Position numbers and translations under genes: made by a program. From Sweltsa coloradensis (taxonomy: Eukaryota > Arthropoda > Insecta > Plecoptera > Chloroperlidae): 64,000 bases of DNA. The notes under the pieces are model-generated. The model was given only the letters and a program-made list of their open reading frames with translations, was not told the origin of the DNA and made no database searches. The stretch is from NCBI GenBank assembly GCA_024449915.1, contig JAMZAV010001270.1, positions 124,001 through 188,000 of the forward strand, written 5' to 3'. Below are positions 55,701-64,000 of the stretch, piece by piece. Each line of letters opens with the position of its first letter. Positions within the stretch are counted from its first letter, which is position 1.

Positions 55701-57178
55701 CGCGTTGATGGATGAGCTTTTTAAAGTTTTTAATTTACGTGGGATATCTTTACTTTTGCAACTGCTTTGTTTTGTTGCCTACGCATTGTAGGTGATTGTT
55801 GTCAAGTTTCTATTGTTACTTGTCAATTGGTATTATTTACCATAAAAAACTTATGTCAAAAGCTTTATTTCTATGGATTCTGGCTAACTTTTTCAATTTT
55901 TTCTTTCAAAAGGTACTACATCACCATAACCTTAATGTCCATGTATAATATGAACGTTGTAGCCCCACCCGTTTGGTCAGAATTGGCCCAAATGGCACGA
56001 AAATATCGCACAAAAAATCAAAAAAACTTATATTAAAAGCTTTATTTCTATGGATTCTGGCTAACTTTTTCAACTTTTTCTTTCAAAATGTTCTACATCA
56101 CCATAACCTTAATGTCCATGTATAATATGAACGTTGTTGCCCCACCCGTTTGGTCAGAATTGGCCCAAATGGCACGAAAATATCGCACAAAAAATCGAAA
56201 AAAAATCGTAAAAGTACGATATTCATGAGAAATATTTCTTCGATTGTACCCAAAAACAATACAGCTCTAAGTTCAGAGATTTCGAAGGTCCCGTCAAATT
56301 TTCATCAAGGTCGGATATGCCGTTTGCCCGGTAGAGAGCAAACAAACAGACAAAAAAAAACACCCGAGCTAAATTTTTTGGGGGTCAGTGAAATTGAAGT
56401 CTTCGCTTTGCTCATCCAACTATATTTCTTGTCTAACAAGTAATTTTGCCTCCAATTCTTCTCAAATAACCAATTTTCTTTCCCAATTTTTTAAATTATA
56501 TCATTAACATGTAATTTAAATTCCAGTTTGTTGTCAAAAATTCCCAAATATTTAAACTCTTTCAAATTTCAATTTCCTCATTAACTACTTTTAATGTATT
56601 TAAAATCTCTCCATCTCTCATTTAACTCAATCTCATAAATCTCATAAGATACCTGTTGTCTGCAGACTTGTTTGAAATTTAGGCGCCTTAAATGTGTGCG
56701 GGGCACACTGTGTGCCTATTAGTCTAGCCTGTTAATATAGGCAATTCCAGAATTTCTATCAATTTTTGTCACCCTACCGCATGTGGAGAATAATGTTTAA
56801 AACAATAATTCTGGTGTTAATTTTTTTTAAATGTTAATGCTAATACCGGTAGGCCTAATTGTTTTTGTTTAGGTTGCAAGCAGCCTGAATTTCCCATTGG
56901 AGGAGCAGGTATATCGTGACTTGATAGCTTTGAATGTGAGTGATAATGACCTTCTCAAAGAGACAGAAAAAGAAAAGCATGCGTCGAAAGAATTTGAATC
57001 CACACGAAAAGACCAAGAGCCCCAATTGGACAACTTTTACCGACCAGAACAAGGAAAAGAATACAGCTCGGTTAGCATACCACTGCCCTGTGAAGTGGAC
57101 AAAGTTAGAAGATACAACGGACATTCGATCTACAACAGGACACAACTTTGGGAAAGTTCTGCTCTAGAGCATACCTAA
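46711..57178 (+). CDS. PPP1R35: PPP1R35-like centrosomal protein, three exons
   Basis: The exons are 46711-46754, 46878-47334 and 56873-57178, joined by GT/AG introns of phase 2 and phase 0; every junction keeps the frame and gives 268 codons. Exon 2 is lysine- and serine-rich, with PTPIIRKGILKNPLARLERE and a segment that could match the helical middle of PPP1R35. Exon 3 reads SSLNFPLEEQVYRDLIALNV and ends near IYNRTQLWESSALEHT. This resembles the conserved C-terminal PPP1R35 domain (GLN.P....FRDLVSL.V, later an R..RRWE-like end). The vertebrate protein has about 250 residues, binds PP1 and promotes centriole elongation. The ATG at 46711 is the first in frame after a stop, but no transcript supports it. 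The assignment rests on remembered similarity and should be treated as probable. AATAAA-type signals lie near 57520 and 57670. Confidence 0.6.
47538..47937. mobile_element. TIR element with GG/CC termini between TA dinucleotides
   Basis: The arms 47538-47602 and 47883-47937 are inverse over more than 50 bp (CCCACCGCCTGCTCGAATGG..). The right end reads GGTGGGCCTA, so the terminus is TA|GGCCCACC. The left end reads TAGGCCTACCCACC, as if carrying an extra GGCCTA. No ORF. Confidence 0.7.
47946..48552. mobile_element. piggyBac-like MITE (607 bp) with TTAA duplication
   Basis: It is flanked by TTAA (47942-47945, 48553-48556). The terminal inverted repeats are CCCGAGAGTAGTCGCG and its exact inverse. 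TTAA plus CCC/GGG ends point to piggyBac. Inside, GTAGTCGCG occurs again with three mini-palindromes GGTC(4-5 nt)GACC at about 47991, 48349 and 48521. Confidence 0.75.
48798..50198 (+). mobile_element. hAT element with decayed transposase
   Basis: The ends are CAGTGGCGCAC (48803, after a short duplicated AGTGG) and GTGCGCCACTG (ending 50198). The direct repeat TCTTCTGC lies at 48790-48797 and 50199-50206. G- and C-runs lie just inside both ends. It is inserted into the LINE and carries hAT transposase sequence on the plus strand. Confidence 0.8.
48840..50145 (+). pseudogene. hAT transposase (DUF4371/ZMYM-like), broken
   Basis: Segments in three frames: SLYFSVMCDETTYYYVAGTT (first acidic motif), LETDKLVGQGYDGAAAMSGH (second), HYVHCASHSFNLAVV, then GMCPTRWVECHNSLKSF (the TRW region) and RANVPVENPEDYFRMALFIP. 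The reading frame is cut by a shift near 49130, by a stop near 49335 and by a stop at 49783. The C-terminal dimerisation region is mostly deleted; only DLADIYELPSDIKGEV remains near 50070-50115. It cannot make active transposase. Confidence 0.75.
50770..50859 (+). mobile_element. SINE-A 3' fragment joined to a HINE
   Basis: GGTTGGCTTGGTCGCTTTGA..CAGTTATATAACTGAGTGGG with a T-rich tail is the 3' third of SINE-A. The tail runs directly into the HINE 5' end at 50860. Confidence 0.75.
50860..51639 (+). mobile_element. HINE, long form, nested in SINE2
   Basis: It starts TTGGATGAGCGAAGCG and ends GCGTTTTCCTAG before T, with the subterminal GCTCATCCATCAACG and the internal tandem duplication of about 170 bp. 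Confidence 0.65.
52109..52706. mobile_element. hAT-like MITE (598 bp) inserted in the LINE reverse transcriptase
   Basis: Exact 21-bp inverted ends (CACTGCCTCCTAGATGTTCG T and inverse) and an 8-bp direct repeat CTCCTCAT (52101-52108, 52707-52714). Joining the flanks with a single repeat restores the LINE frame (EYEE to VLQRYTDVW). No transposase. The superfamily is set by the duplication length; the CACTG end is not the standard hAT CAGTG. Confidence 0.8.
53545..53968 (-). mobile_element. tRNA-headed SINE-A, full length, intact
   Basis: The tail at 53545-53575 abuts the end of the broken HINE. The tRNA head lies at 53965-53900 with B box GGTTCGATTCC and A box. The best undisturbed reference copy in the window. 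The two short plus ORFs in it are not genes. Confidence 0.85.
53972..54395 (+). mobile_element. HINE family 2, 5'-truncated
   Basis: TTTCTCATGAAAATC.. to GCAATCAAATAATTATTTCT, ending GCTCATCCAAC and TTCCTAG. It is reversed relative to the copies at 35876, 41881 and 57773. Confidence 0.55.
54681..55446 (+). mobile_element. Harbinger-like MITE, copy 2 (766 bp)
   Basis: The ends AGGGCCCCTTACACAGG and CGTGTAAAGGGCCCCT are flanked by TAA (54678-54680, 55447-55449). It is in inverse orientation to 8500-9257 and nearly identical over long stretches, including the CCTAGGCCTAGG cluster, so both moved recently. Confidence 0.75.
55677..56419 (-). mobile_element. HINE, long form
   Basis: It ends AAGGAAAACGCTAAAGTCCC (a variant of the CTAG end) and CTTTGCTCATCCAA, with the internal duplication at about 55855-56195. 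It is inserted into the LINE remnant. Confidence 0.6.
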
Positions 57179-57772
57179 AATATTACGATTGAGTCGTGTT
57201 TGAACCCAAACATAAATACGACTACGAAGACTGTTGAAGACTGCCATCTATTCTTGAAAGGACATAAAGTAAACTGTAGAAGTTTTTAATAACGCCCAGC
57301 CCTCAAATGTTAAGCATATTATTGAGACAAGATTTGGTACACTTTTATACAAATTTATATTTACATAACATATTAAGAACATTCCAACTAAGAATAGTCT
57401 AGTAGGAACATATATTTTGAACGACTGACTGACTACATAGAAAATCATAGTTGATGCTGCATCAACATCAGGCATGAATGAAAATTAATGTTTATTTGGA
57501 ACTTTACTACCTGTGAGCAATAATAAAACAATAAACTAAACCTAAATAGGTATCTGAATTTAAATATACAATAGAAGCTAAAGATTTGAGAAGAACCCTA
57601 ACACTAGACCTCATTTCTTTATCTGACATAGCATTAATTTATCGATTCTAAATTATGTGAGTCATTCAAAATAAAATAAAATCATCAAACAAATGATGTG
57701 GTAATTATTTGTATCTGTATCAGCAGCACTGTATGTTTAATTATATGCATATCCTATTTTCATTTTGTTATA
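57179..57772. other. 3' UTR and flank of the PPP1R35-like gene
   Basis: Non-coding AT-rich sequence with AATAAA-type signals near 57522 and 57672. Confidence 0.35.
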
Positions 57773-58480
57773 CTAGGAAGCTTCGCAAACGCTTTTTCAG
57801 GCGCGTTGTTGGATGAGCGTAATTGGTGCATTGAGCTGCCGTGCGTTATGCAGATTTTCTGTTGTTCTGTGAAAAAATCATGACTAAGTTGAAGACATTT
57901 TTTTAAAACAAAAAAAAATTAATTTTAAAAATGAAAATAAAATCGTAAAATTGTGATTTTATGAGAAATTATTTTTGATTGCGCTCAAATACCAATATTA
58001 ATTCATAAAATTAAGTTTCTGTGAAAAATTCAGTACAATTGGATAAAGCATGTAGGTGTTATAAGTCGAAGAATTTTTTTTTTAAATTAAAAAAAATCGT
58101 AAAATTGCGATTATCATGAGAAATAATATTTTGGTTGCGCTCAAATTTCACACGAATATATAATTTCATAAAATTAAGGTTCTGTAAAAAAATCATTATA
58201 ATCGGATAAAGCATGTAGGCTAGGTAAGTCGAAGAAATTTTTTTTAAATAAAAAAAAATCGTAAAATTGCGATTTTCATGAGAAATAATATTTTGATTGC
58301 GCTCAAAAACGTGGCAGTTCTAAGTTCAGAAATTTTGAAGGCCTCCTGAAATTTAATTATCAATTGGATTGAACAATTGGGAGTATCAGTTTAGCCGGAA
58401 TCATGTTATACAAAAAAAATAACATTCCGGATTTTTCTCTCCAGTGTAGTGAAATGGAATCTTCGCTACGGCCCATCCAA
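57773..58480 (-). mobile_element. HINE family 2 copy, diverged
   Basis: CTAGGAAGCTTCGCAAACGC and GCGCGTTGTTGGATGAGCG mark the 3' end; GGCCCATCCAA marks the 5' end. It has inner CGTAAAATTGCGAT blocks and a shorter A-run than its siblings. Confidence 0.6.
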
Positions 58481-59781
58481 TTAATAAGCTTAGTACATAC
58501 AAAGACTTAAATAATCAGAAAATTAAAATAATATTTGGCTATTGAAGTGTAACTCGTAGGCATCCGTATAGATAAAATGGGTCTTTTTTATTATTATTTA
58601 TTGCCACCAAGCACAGAGCAAGCTCTACAAGTATGATGTAGGCTTTTACATTAATTAGGCCTTAATTAATTAATTAGGCCTATTAATACAATGGAGATTG
58701 ATACACAGGTGGTCCGACATCAAGGAATCGATCAAGCGATTTTCATTCATCATTCATACAGTTAGCCGTAGCGTCATTGGGACTAATAGTAATCCGAGGT
58801 TGCCACGTGGCAACTGTGCCCTACCTGGAGAATAAAAGCTATTCATTATGAATGATCAAAGTTTGAAATATTTTAAAAGTAAAATATCAAGACATTTTGG
58901 TTGCAATATTACAAAACACAACAACTATTTGTATTTCCTCTGTTATCATGTTTAGTTTAAGTTACGGTAGTATAAGTTAGTAATGTTATTATGTTTACAA
59001 TGCACAATATAAAATGACTTATGGCTGTATTTTTGATAAATAAAATTTCAAGTACAAACAAACAAACAAACAAACAAAAAAGTAACAAAGTCAAAATTTG
59101 TGAAACCTAATATATTTTTTATAAATTATTTTTAAACAAATTTTAGAAATGTGTTACTGTAGGCCTAGAGCCCTATATTTCCACATTTCTGACATATGCT
59201 CAAAATTTCAAACACCTGTGGTGTCAGTCAGCCGAGCGAACAGCAATTTGACTTAAAAAGTGTATGTCCTCTATACTCTCTTTAAAAGCCACGTTGATAT
59301 AGCAAACATCAGTCGGCTATTTTCACCTGACTCATTTCATCCAATCGTTCATGATATCCACTTGTTTTCTCCTTGCTGTCTGTCCCAACTTAAGAAAATA
59401 ATCTAAAATTTATTATATCTAGCTAGGCCTAAGAGAAGAAATGTTTTGTTTGATAAACTTATTTTCCATTTTTTTATAATTGCGTTGGCACTACTTATGT
59501 CATTGGTTGGATATGTGGATCCATTTGCATGTAAGATCCACCAACTAAATCTCTGCATAAGCAGAGTTTGGATCAGGGATGTGCTACCATATTCTACGTA
59601 GGCCTACACAGAACTCTTCATAAATCTGTCAGTCATTCAAGAGCATTTTGAGCCCTGGCACATTGTCTTCAATAATGAGGGTGAGAGTTTGTATTACGAG
59701 TACCATATATATTTATTTTAATATGCTATATTGTACAAAATAAATGTGTACATACATACGTTGTTTAAATGTCTTTAGTAT
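58481..59781. other. Intergenic; 3' flank of the MARCH gene
   Basis: AT-rich sequence with a (CAAA)n run near 59057-59077. On the minus strand a polyadenylation-type AATAAA lies near 59716, downstream of the MARCH stop. Confidence 0.35.
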
Positions 59782-60828
59782 CTATCTCGCTTGATTAGTT
59801 ACTGATGCATTAGTTGTGGTTTCTAAACTGTCACTACTACTGCTGCTGTTGGTTTGAGACTTGCCACGAATCGCAGTGTGCAATTTTGGCTTCGGTGGGG
59901 CCTTCACAGTATTCGGGTCGATAACTATTCTGACTAAAACGCATCGATGCCACCACCGATACCATGGCGCAAGCTGATCTCTGAAGAGTAGGTATATCGT
60001 TAACACATACACTACAAGCACTAATATTATGAAGAAACCAACGGAACCACTGATCCAGTACGGAGCTACGCCAAGTTTATGTCCTTCTGTTACAAAGTGA
60101 TGCATTCCCAGCAATACCATCAGCACAAGCCCAAGTACAAAAAGAGTCAGCAATGCCGAAATAAATAGAATAGTATTTATGTGTGGTCGATTGCGTGGGT
60201 GCCGCACCCATATGCGTAAAGACTGACACATGGTGTATCTTCTTGTTTCGATGGTGTTGAACCTAAATTGGCAGAGCTCGCAAGTATTCCGCCCGGATTG
60301 ATTCAGCCATCTAGTGAGACACGAATAGTGAATATATGCCAATGATCCCTTACACTTGCAGGGCGAGATTAGGAGTTCCTGTTCATCTCCCAGTTGGCAG
60401 AATCTACAACAATATGAGGCAACACTGGGCATCACATGTAAAGGTCTCGTCTCTTCTTGTTTAGCGCCGTCATGAGGGAGTTCTGCCTCGTGTATTTCCG
60501 TCGAACTACGCGTTTGCAACGGTTCATTCAGGACATTTGTCGTTGGCTCGTGACTGTTACGCATTGCACTTCTTGGTTCAAAGATATCGTAAGGAGAACC
60601 TTGCACAAGGTGGAAGCTGGAGTGTCTCTCTGCTGCAGCATTATTTCTAGTTCCCAATCCTTCAATTGAAGACAACGACCTTCGTCTTTCTGCTCTTTCA
60701 AGACTGTTGACGGACCTCCGTCCTCTGCTCGTTGATGGTGGTACCTGCACGTTGACTGGAGGCTCGTGTTGATCGTTGTCTGTACTTGCACTACTTCCTG
60801 GTACATTATTTGGTGTGTTATTGCTCAT
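59782..60828 (-). CDS. MARCH-type RING-CH membrane E3 ubiquitin ligase
   Basis: A single 348-codon ORF. Residues 1-130 are low-complexity, Ser/Arg/Glu-rich. Residues 141-186 form a RING-CH zinc finger with the C4HC3 order: C141, C144, C157, C159, H167, C170, C183, C186, spaced exactly as in MARCH proteins, with W174 at the usual E2-contact position. Two hydrophobic segments follow (about 218-241 and 258-283), then a basic and Ser/Thr-rich cytosolic tail. This topology, with RING and tail in the cytosol, is that of MARCH ligases, which ubiquitinate membrane proteins and send them to lysosomes. The segment SLRIWVRHPRNRP after the RING is reminiscent of MARCH2/3, but the subfamily is uncertain. 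No intron is seen, so it may be a retrogene or an intronless member. The ATG at 60828 follows in-frame stops. Confidence 0.85.
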   Translation of the reverse strand: MSNNTPNNVPGSSASTDNDQHEPPVNVQVPPSTSRGRRSVNSLERAERRRSLSSIEGLGTRNNAAAERHSSFHLVQGSPYDIFEPRSAMRNSHEPTTNVLNEPLQTRSSTEIHEAELPHDGAKQEETRPLHVMPSVASYCCRFCQLGDEQELLISPCKCKGSLAYIHYSCLTRWLNQSGRNTCELCQFRFNTIETRRYTMCQSLRIWVRHPRNRPHINTILFISALLTLFVLGLVLMVLLGMHHFVTEGHKLGVAPYWISGSVGFFIILVLVVYVLTIYLLFRDQLAPWYRWWHRCVLVRIVIDPNTVKAPPKPKLHTAIRGKSQTNSSSSSDSLETTTNASVTNQAR

Positions 60829-61190
60829 GACTAGAGAAATTCCGTGTCAAGTTGTGCATTTTACAAATGCAAAACACCTTTTGTATTTTATTAGGCATGC
60901 ATGCTAACTTATTGTTCCACACATAATTTGTAATGCACAAAGTTCATTATATTAATGCTGCCTATGATTTACTTTTTGTTTTACATCTTCCATAATAAAA
61001 AAGAAATGCATTCAGCATATATTATATTCCATGAGTTCAATATTTTGATACTATGAGCAAATGAGCATATTCATCTGACATGTTTTTGTTTACCATCACA
61101 CTTTCTAAACTAAACTTGATTGTTATATCAACCCAATGATTCAACTGGCAGTGATTATTGATAGGTTTGTACAAAAACTCCTATTTCTTG
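60829..61190. other. Upstream region of the MARCH gene
   Basis: AT-rich, no TATA box at a standard position and no CpG island. Nothing else recognised. Confidence 0.3.
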
Positions 61191-61194
61191 ATTT

Positions 61195-61410
61195 GGTTAT
61201 TCGGGAAACACTCCCATAGGCGGAATTGTTAATATTTTATACAATTCAGAAATTACAAAATCCATCCCGATTGGGGTTCGAACCCGGGTCTCCCACATTC
61301 CAGGTAGGCGCCTTAGCCAACTAGACCACCGAGACCGTGACTTTTTAACTTCTGAATTGTAGTTGAACCCCGGTCGGGATGGATTTTTTAATTTCTGAAT
61401 AATATGAAAT
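61195..61410 (-). mobile_element. tRNA-headed SINE-C copy
   Basis: The minus strand carries GGTGGTCTAGTTGGCTAAGG (A box), an anticodon arm with a CTGGAAT loop, and GGGTTCGAACCCC (B box) at about 61335-61265. TTGTAATTTCTGAATTGTA-type body sequence lies on both sides. A related copy is at 37195. Confidence 0.6.
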
Positions 61411-61811
61411 ATCAAAAACTCCTATTTGGTAAGCTATTTAGATTTTAAACCTTTTCTAAAAATGTCTGATTTTTGTTAAATTTCAACTCGAATTTTAATT
61501 TACTATCAACAAATTGTGTGAAATTACCAAGCAACATTTTCTTCAGTTAGCATGTTATAGCAGCTTACCACAGCTTACAGTTGGTTAATCTATCAACGGT
61601 ACGGAGTACTTCACAAAATCTACAGTATAGATGGATAATGAGCAAGCAACCGATTTAAAATTATATAATCATAATTTGTAACTTTGGTTGCACTGGTGCC
61701 CCATAAGCCTCCCGATTATAACCTGGCCCTAGAACCCATTTGCTTGGATCATTCACCTACAAGAAAAAAAAACTTAAAATAATTTTTCTTAAAACCTTAT
61801 TTGGTTGAGCA

Positions 61812-62515
61812 ATGATAAAATAAATCAGTTTTTTAACTAAATAGGATAGATGTTAAGGCTATTCCACCGCGTTTTTCTATTTTCCAAAATATGCTACTAA
61901 GTCAAAATATAGTGAATGGCTTTGAAACATGGCTATTTTAGAAAATGAAAATATTTTTTCCAAATTTTTCTGATCCGGTACACGGCCAATATAGCCACCT
62001 CAAAATAATTTCAAACTTCAATTCGCCAGGGCACACCATTCAACGTAGGGTGTTGTGCTTTTGTGACATTAATTTTCAACTGTTTTTCTTTGGACTGACT
62101 GAGAGAAAACAGATTTATTTTAACAATTGTCTTTCCTGCAAATTTTTTCGTTTGGCGGTACAAATCGGTAAAAAATACCGCCAAACGAAAAAATTCGCTG
62201 GAAAGACAATTGTTAAAATAAATCTGTTTTCTCTCAGTCAGTCCATAGAAAAACAGTTAAAAATTAATGTCACAAAAGCACAACACCGTACGTTGAATGG
62301 TGTGCCCTGGCGAATTGAAGTTTGAAATTATTTTGAGGTGGCTATATTGGCCGTGTACCGGATCAGAAAAATTTGGAAAAAATATTTTGATTTTCTAAAA
62401 TAGCCATGTTTCAAAGCCATTCACTATATTTTGACTTAGTAGCATATTTTGGAAAATAGAAAAACGCGGTGGAATAGCCTTAAATAAATAAAAATAAAGA
62501 AATTAATAAATGACT
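61812..62515. mobile_element. SINE-D tail fragment split by a foldback element
   Basis: AAATCAGTTTTTTAAC..TAGGATAGATG before 61857 and AAATAAATAAA after 62483 form one SINE-D tail, as at 30800-30850, broken at a TTAA. Confidence 0.55.
61857..62479. mobile_element. 623-bp foldback MITE with TTAA duplication
   Basis: It is flanked by TTAA on both sides (61853-61856, 62480-62483). The ends are GGCTATTCCACCGCGTTTTT and inverse. The two arms of about 310 bp are almost perfectly complementary around a small centre near 62172. TTAA targets are used by piggyBac and Kolobok elements. The plus ORF at 61945-62325 runs through the palindrome and is spurious. Confidence 0.85.
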
Positions 62516-62869
62516 TAAATTTAACTAACCACAGAAAATAGTGCAGGTATTTTAATACATACATTACATACCCGGTAATTAATTTGTATTAAGCTGACTT
62601 ACTCAGTCACAGTTGACCTTCATAAACACTCGTGCATCAGCAGACTGATTAAGAGGATGGGATAGTAGCGAAATTAAAACCACACGAAAATATGTTTTTT
62701 CGTGATATCTCGAGAACGATGCAAAATATCTAAAAACTGATTCTAGACCGAATTGTGGCTTTGTTAGAACTATATAATGCAAGAAAAAATATTGTAATGT
62801 GATGCTAATTAAGTTTTTAATTAGAAATTTAATTAATTATTTTATTTATTTATTTTTTTTTTATTATTT

Positions 62870-63905
62870 TTTTTTGCACTAATAGGCTTAGTAGGAAGGT
62901 TGGCAGAAAAGGGCAGTATGCCCCAAGCACAAGGTGTCTGCCAGCCTCTACACAACAAACTGTGATAATAAACAAGAACTTATAAAACATAGAACATAGA
63001 GACATAAAAGAGACAATCATAGAAGAGACAAATTAACAAAACAATAACAATTCAATGAATTCATAATATCAAAAAAAGCAATCATAATGTAGAAGACTTA
63101 ACAACTCTCTTAAAAGCAGACATGGCAAGACCTTGTGTTTCTTCGGACAGGGAGTAGTTCCAAATTTTGGCAGTTCGGCAGTAGAACCCACTTATGTACG
63201 CGCTGGTTCGGGCAAATGGTGGCGTGATGGACTGGGCCTGGTTACGTCTTGAATCGCAAAGATTCCAAGACACCCGATGGAATGGGTCAAGGTCTACACA
63301 GCCAGTCAACATCTTTTTGAAGAACAAAACGTCCACTTGCTTCATGAGTTGTTCAATGGTGGAAAGGCGACATTGACCACGACGTGTAGAGGCACTTGGT
63401 TCTTTGTAACCCATAATATGTCTGGTGGCACGATTTTGAATTTTTTCCAACTTGCTCATGTTGTCCTTTGTTGTTGGATGCCACGCTGGTAGGCCATGAG
63501 TGATTATTGGCCTAACCAGCGCTAAGTATGCGGTGCGAAGGGTTCTTGGCTTGCCACCCTTTAGAGAGCGCGATCAAATCCTAAAGTTTTAGACGCTCTG
63601 TTACGCACATACTCACAATGTAGATTCCACCGTAGATCACAAGTAACAATTATTCCAAGTAGTTTGACTTTTCTGCAACACGGTATTATATCTCCATTTA
63701 TGCTATACACGATGTTTATGTGTCCGGTTCTTGATCGCGTGATTCGAAGTAACTGTGACTTGCTAACATTAATTGACATTTGGTTGTTTTGACACCAAAC
63801 TTGGATATTGTTTAGGTCATTTTGTAGAGCCTTTGCGTCTTCTGAAGTAGATATGTTTCTGTACAGAGTTGTATCATAAATGCATATTTTAAATATAAAC
63901 CGCAC
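62870..63905 (-). mobile_element. LINE fragment, 5'-truncated, with 3' UTR
   Basis: Contains the region downstream of RT motif C and the C-terminus of ORF2, and a short 3' UTR ending in an A/T-rich run near 62870. It belongs to a different family from the 44-kb LINE. Confidence 0.7.
63082..63905 (-). pseudogene. LINE ORF2 C-terminal region, frameshifted
   Basis: DTTLYRNISTSEDAKALQND follows a damaged YADD motif near 63880. Then SINVSKSQLLRITRSR, VKLLGIIVTCDLRWNLH and, in another frame, MSKLEKIQNRATRHIMGYKE and SAYISGFYCRTAKIWNYSL to a stop at 63082. The order is that of CR1/Jockey-like RT thumb and C-terminus. Indels near 63580 and 63480 break the frame. Confidence 0.7.
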
Positions 63906-64000
63906 CAATTATTATATTTGAATATTTTTTCTTGCATTATATAGTTCTAACAAAACCAAAGTTTGGTCTAGAATCAGTTTTTAGATATTTTGCATCGTTC

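Larger units (their letters stand above)
54400..56660 (-). pseudogene. CR1/Jockey-like LINE C-terminal remnant, split by Harbinger and HINE insertions
   Basis: The minus strand shows degraded NYLGIF near 56555-56500, then FEYCATVLLGLS near 55660-55605 and HEVYYKMWEINANKEYVKYF near 55555-55495, typical of RT-downstream regions. Positions 54681-55446 (Harbinger) and 55677-56419 (HINE) interrupt it. No complete frame remains. Confidence 0.5.
47335..56872 (+). other. Second intron of the PPP1R35-like gene, filled by nested transposons
   Basis: The donor is AAG|GTTAGA, the acceptor TTTTTGTTTAG|GTTGC. Nearly all of its 9.5 kb is explained by insertions listed separately: HINE, a TIR element, a piggyBac-like MITE, a LINE with two hAT elements and a SINE2, SINE-A, a second LINE remnant, a Harbinger element and further HINEs. 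Confidence 0.6.
62712..64000. mobile_element. Inverted arms enclosing a LINE fragment
   Basis: 62712-62793 (GAGAACGATGCAAAATATCT..) is the inverse of 63921-64000, which ends at the window edge, so the arms may extend further. The LINE fragment at 62870-63905 fills the space between. Confidence 0.6.

Noticed and set aside
61265..61335. tRNA gene on the minus strand
   Set aside because: Also part of a repeat (second copy at 37205-37270); treated as a SINE head.
61945..62325. 126-codon ORF
   Set aside because: Runs through the palindromic foldback element; open frame by chance.

Overview
The window looks like nuclear DNA of an AT-rich invertebrate animal. It has spliced genes with GT/AG introns, no bacterial operon layout, many nested transposons, tRNA-headed SINEs, long (TTA)n arrays and very frequent TAGGCCTA octamers. 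A marine deuterostome such as an echinoderm would fit this style, but that is a weak inference; nothing here fixes the species.

Only two host genes are convincing. A three-exon gene on the + strand (46711-57178, 268 codons) resembles the centrosomal protein PPP1R35. An uninterrupted 348-codon gene on the - strand (59782-60828) encodes a MARCH-type RING-CH membrane E3 ubiquitin ligase. A CpG-rich stretch near 6.4-6.8 kb looks like a promoter whose coding exons I cannot identify.

Nearly everything else that can be named is mobile DNA. 1-2.4 kb is the 5' part of a LINE with an SGNH-type ORF1 and the first residues of an endonuclease. 8-19 kb has tRNA-SINEs, a Harbinger-like element, a hAT-like element, a SINE2 copy and two Helentron-like (HINE) copies. 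21.6-24.5 kb and 31.0-33.9 kb hold two different inverted-repeat elements that carry variants of one 15-16 bp motif in opposite orientation at their two ends. 38.3-40 kb has two Dong/R4-like retrotransposon 3' ends set in (TTA)n arrays. 40.6-45.6 kb has a LINE placed between the arms of a foldback element; the LINE carries a hAT element, which carries a HINE. The second intron of the PPP1R35-like gene (47.3-56.9 kb) is a stack of nested insertions: intron, HINE, LINE, SINE2, then a second HINE with a SINE fragment. 61.8-64 kb has a 623-bp TTAA foldback element and another LINE between inverted arms.

The most unusual signal crosses all regions. TAGGCCTA and close variants sit at places where sibling repeats, or conserved retrotransposon codons, have a plain TA. 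They look like 6-7 bp micro-insertions of the form TA-GGCC-TA, as the excision scar of a TA-targeting transposon would leave.
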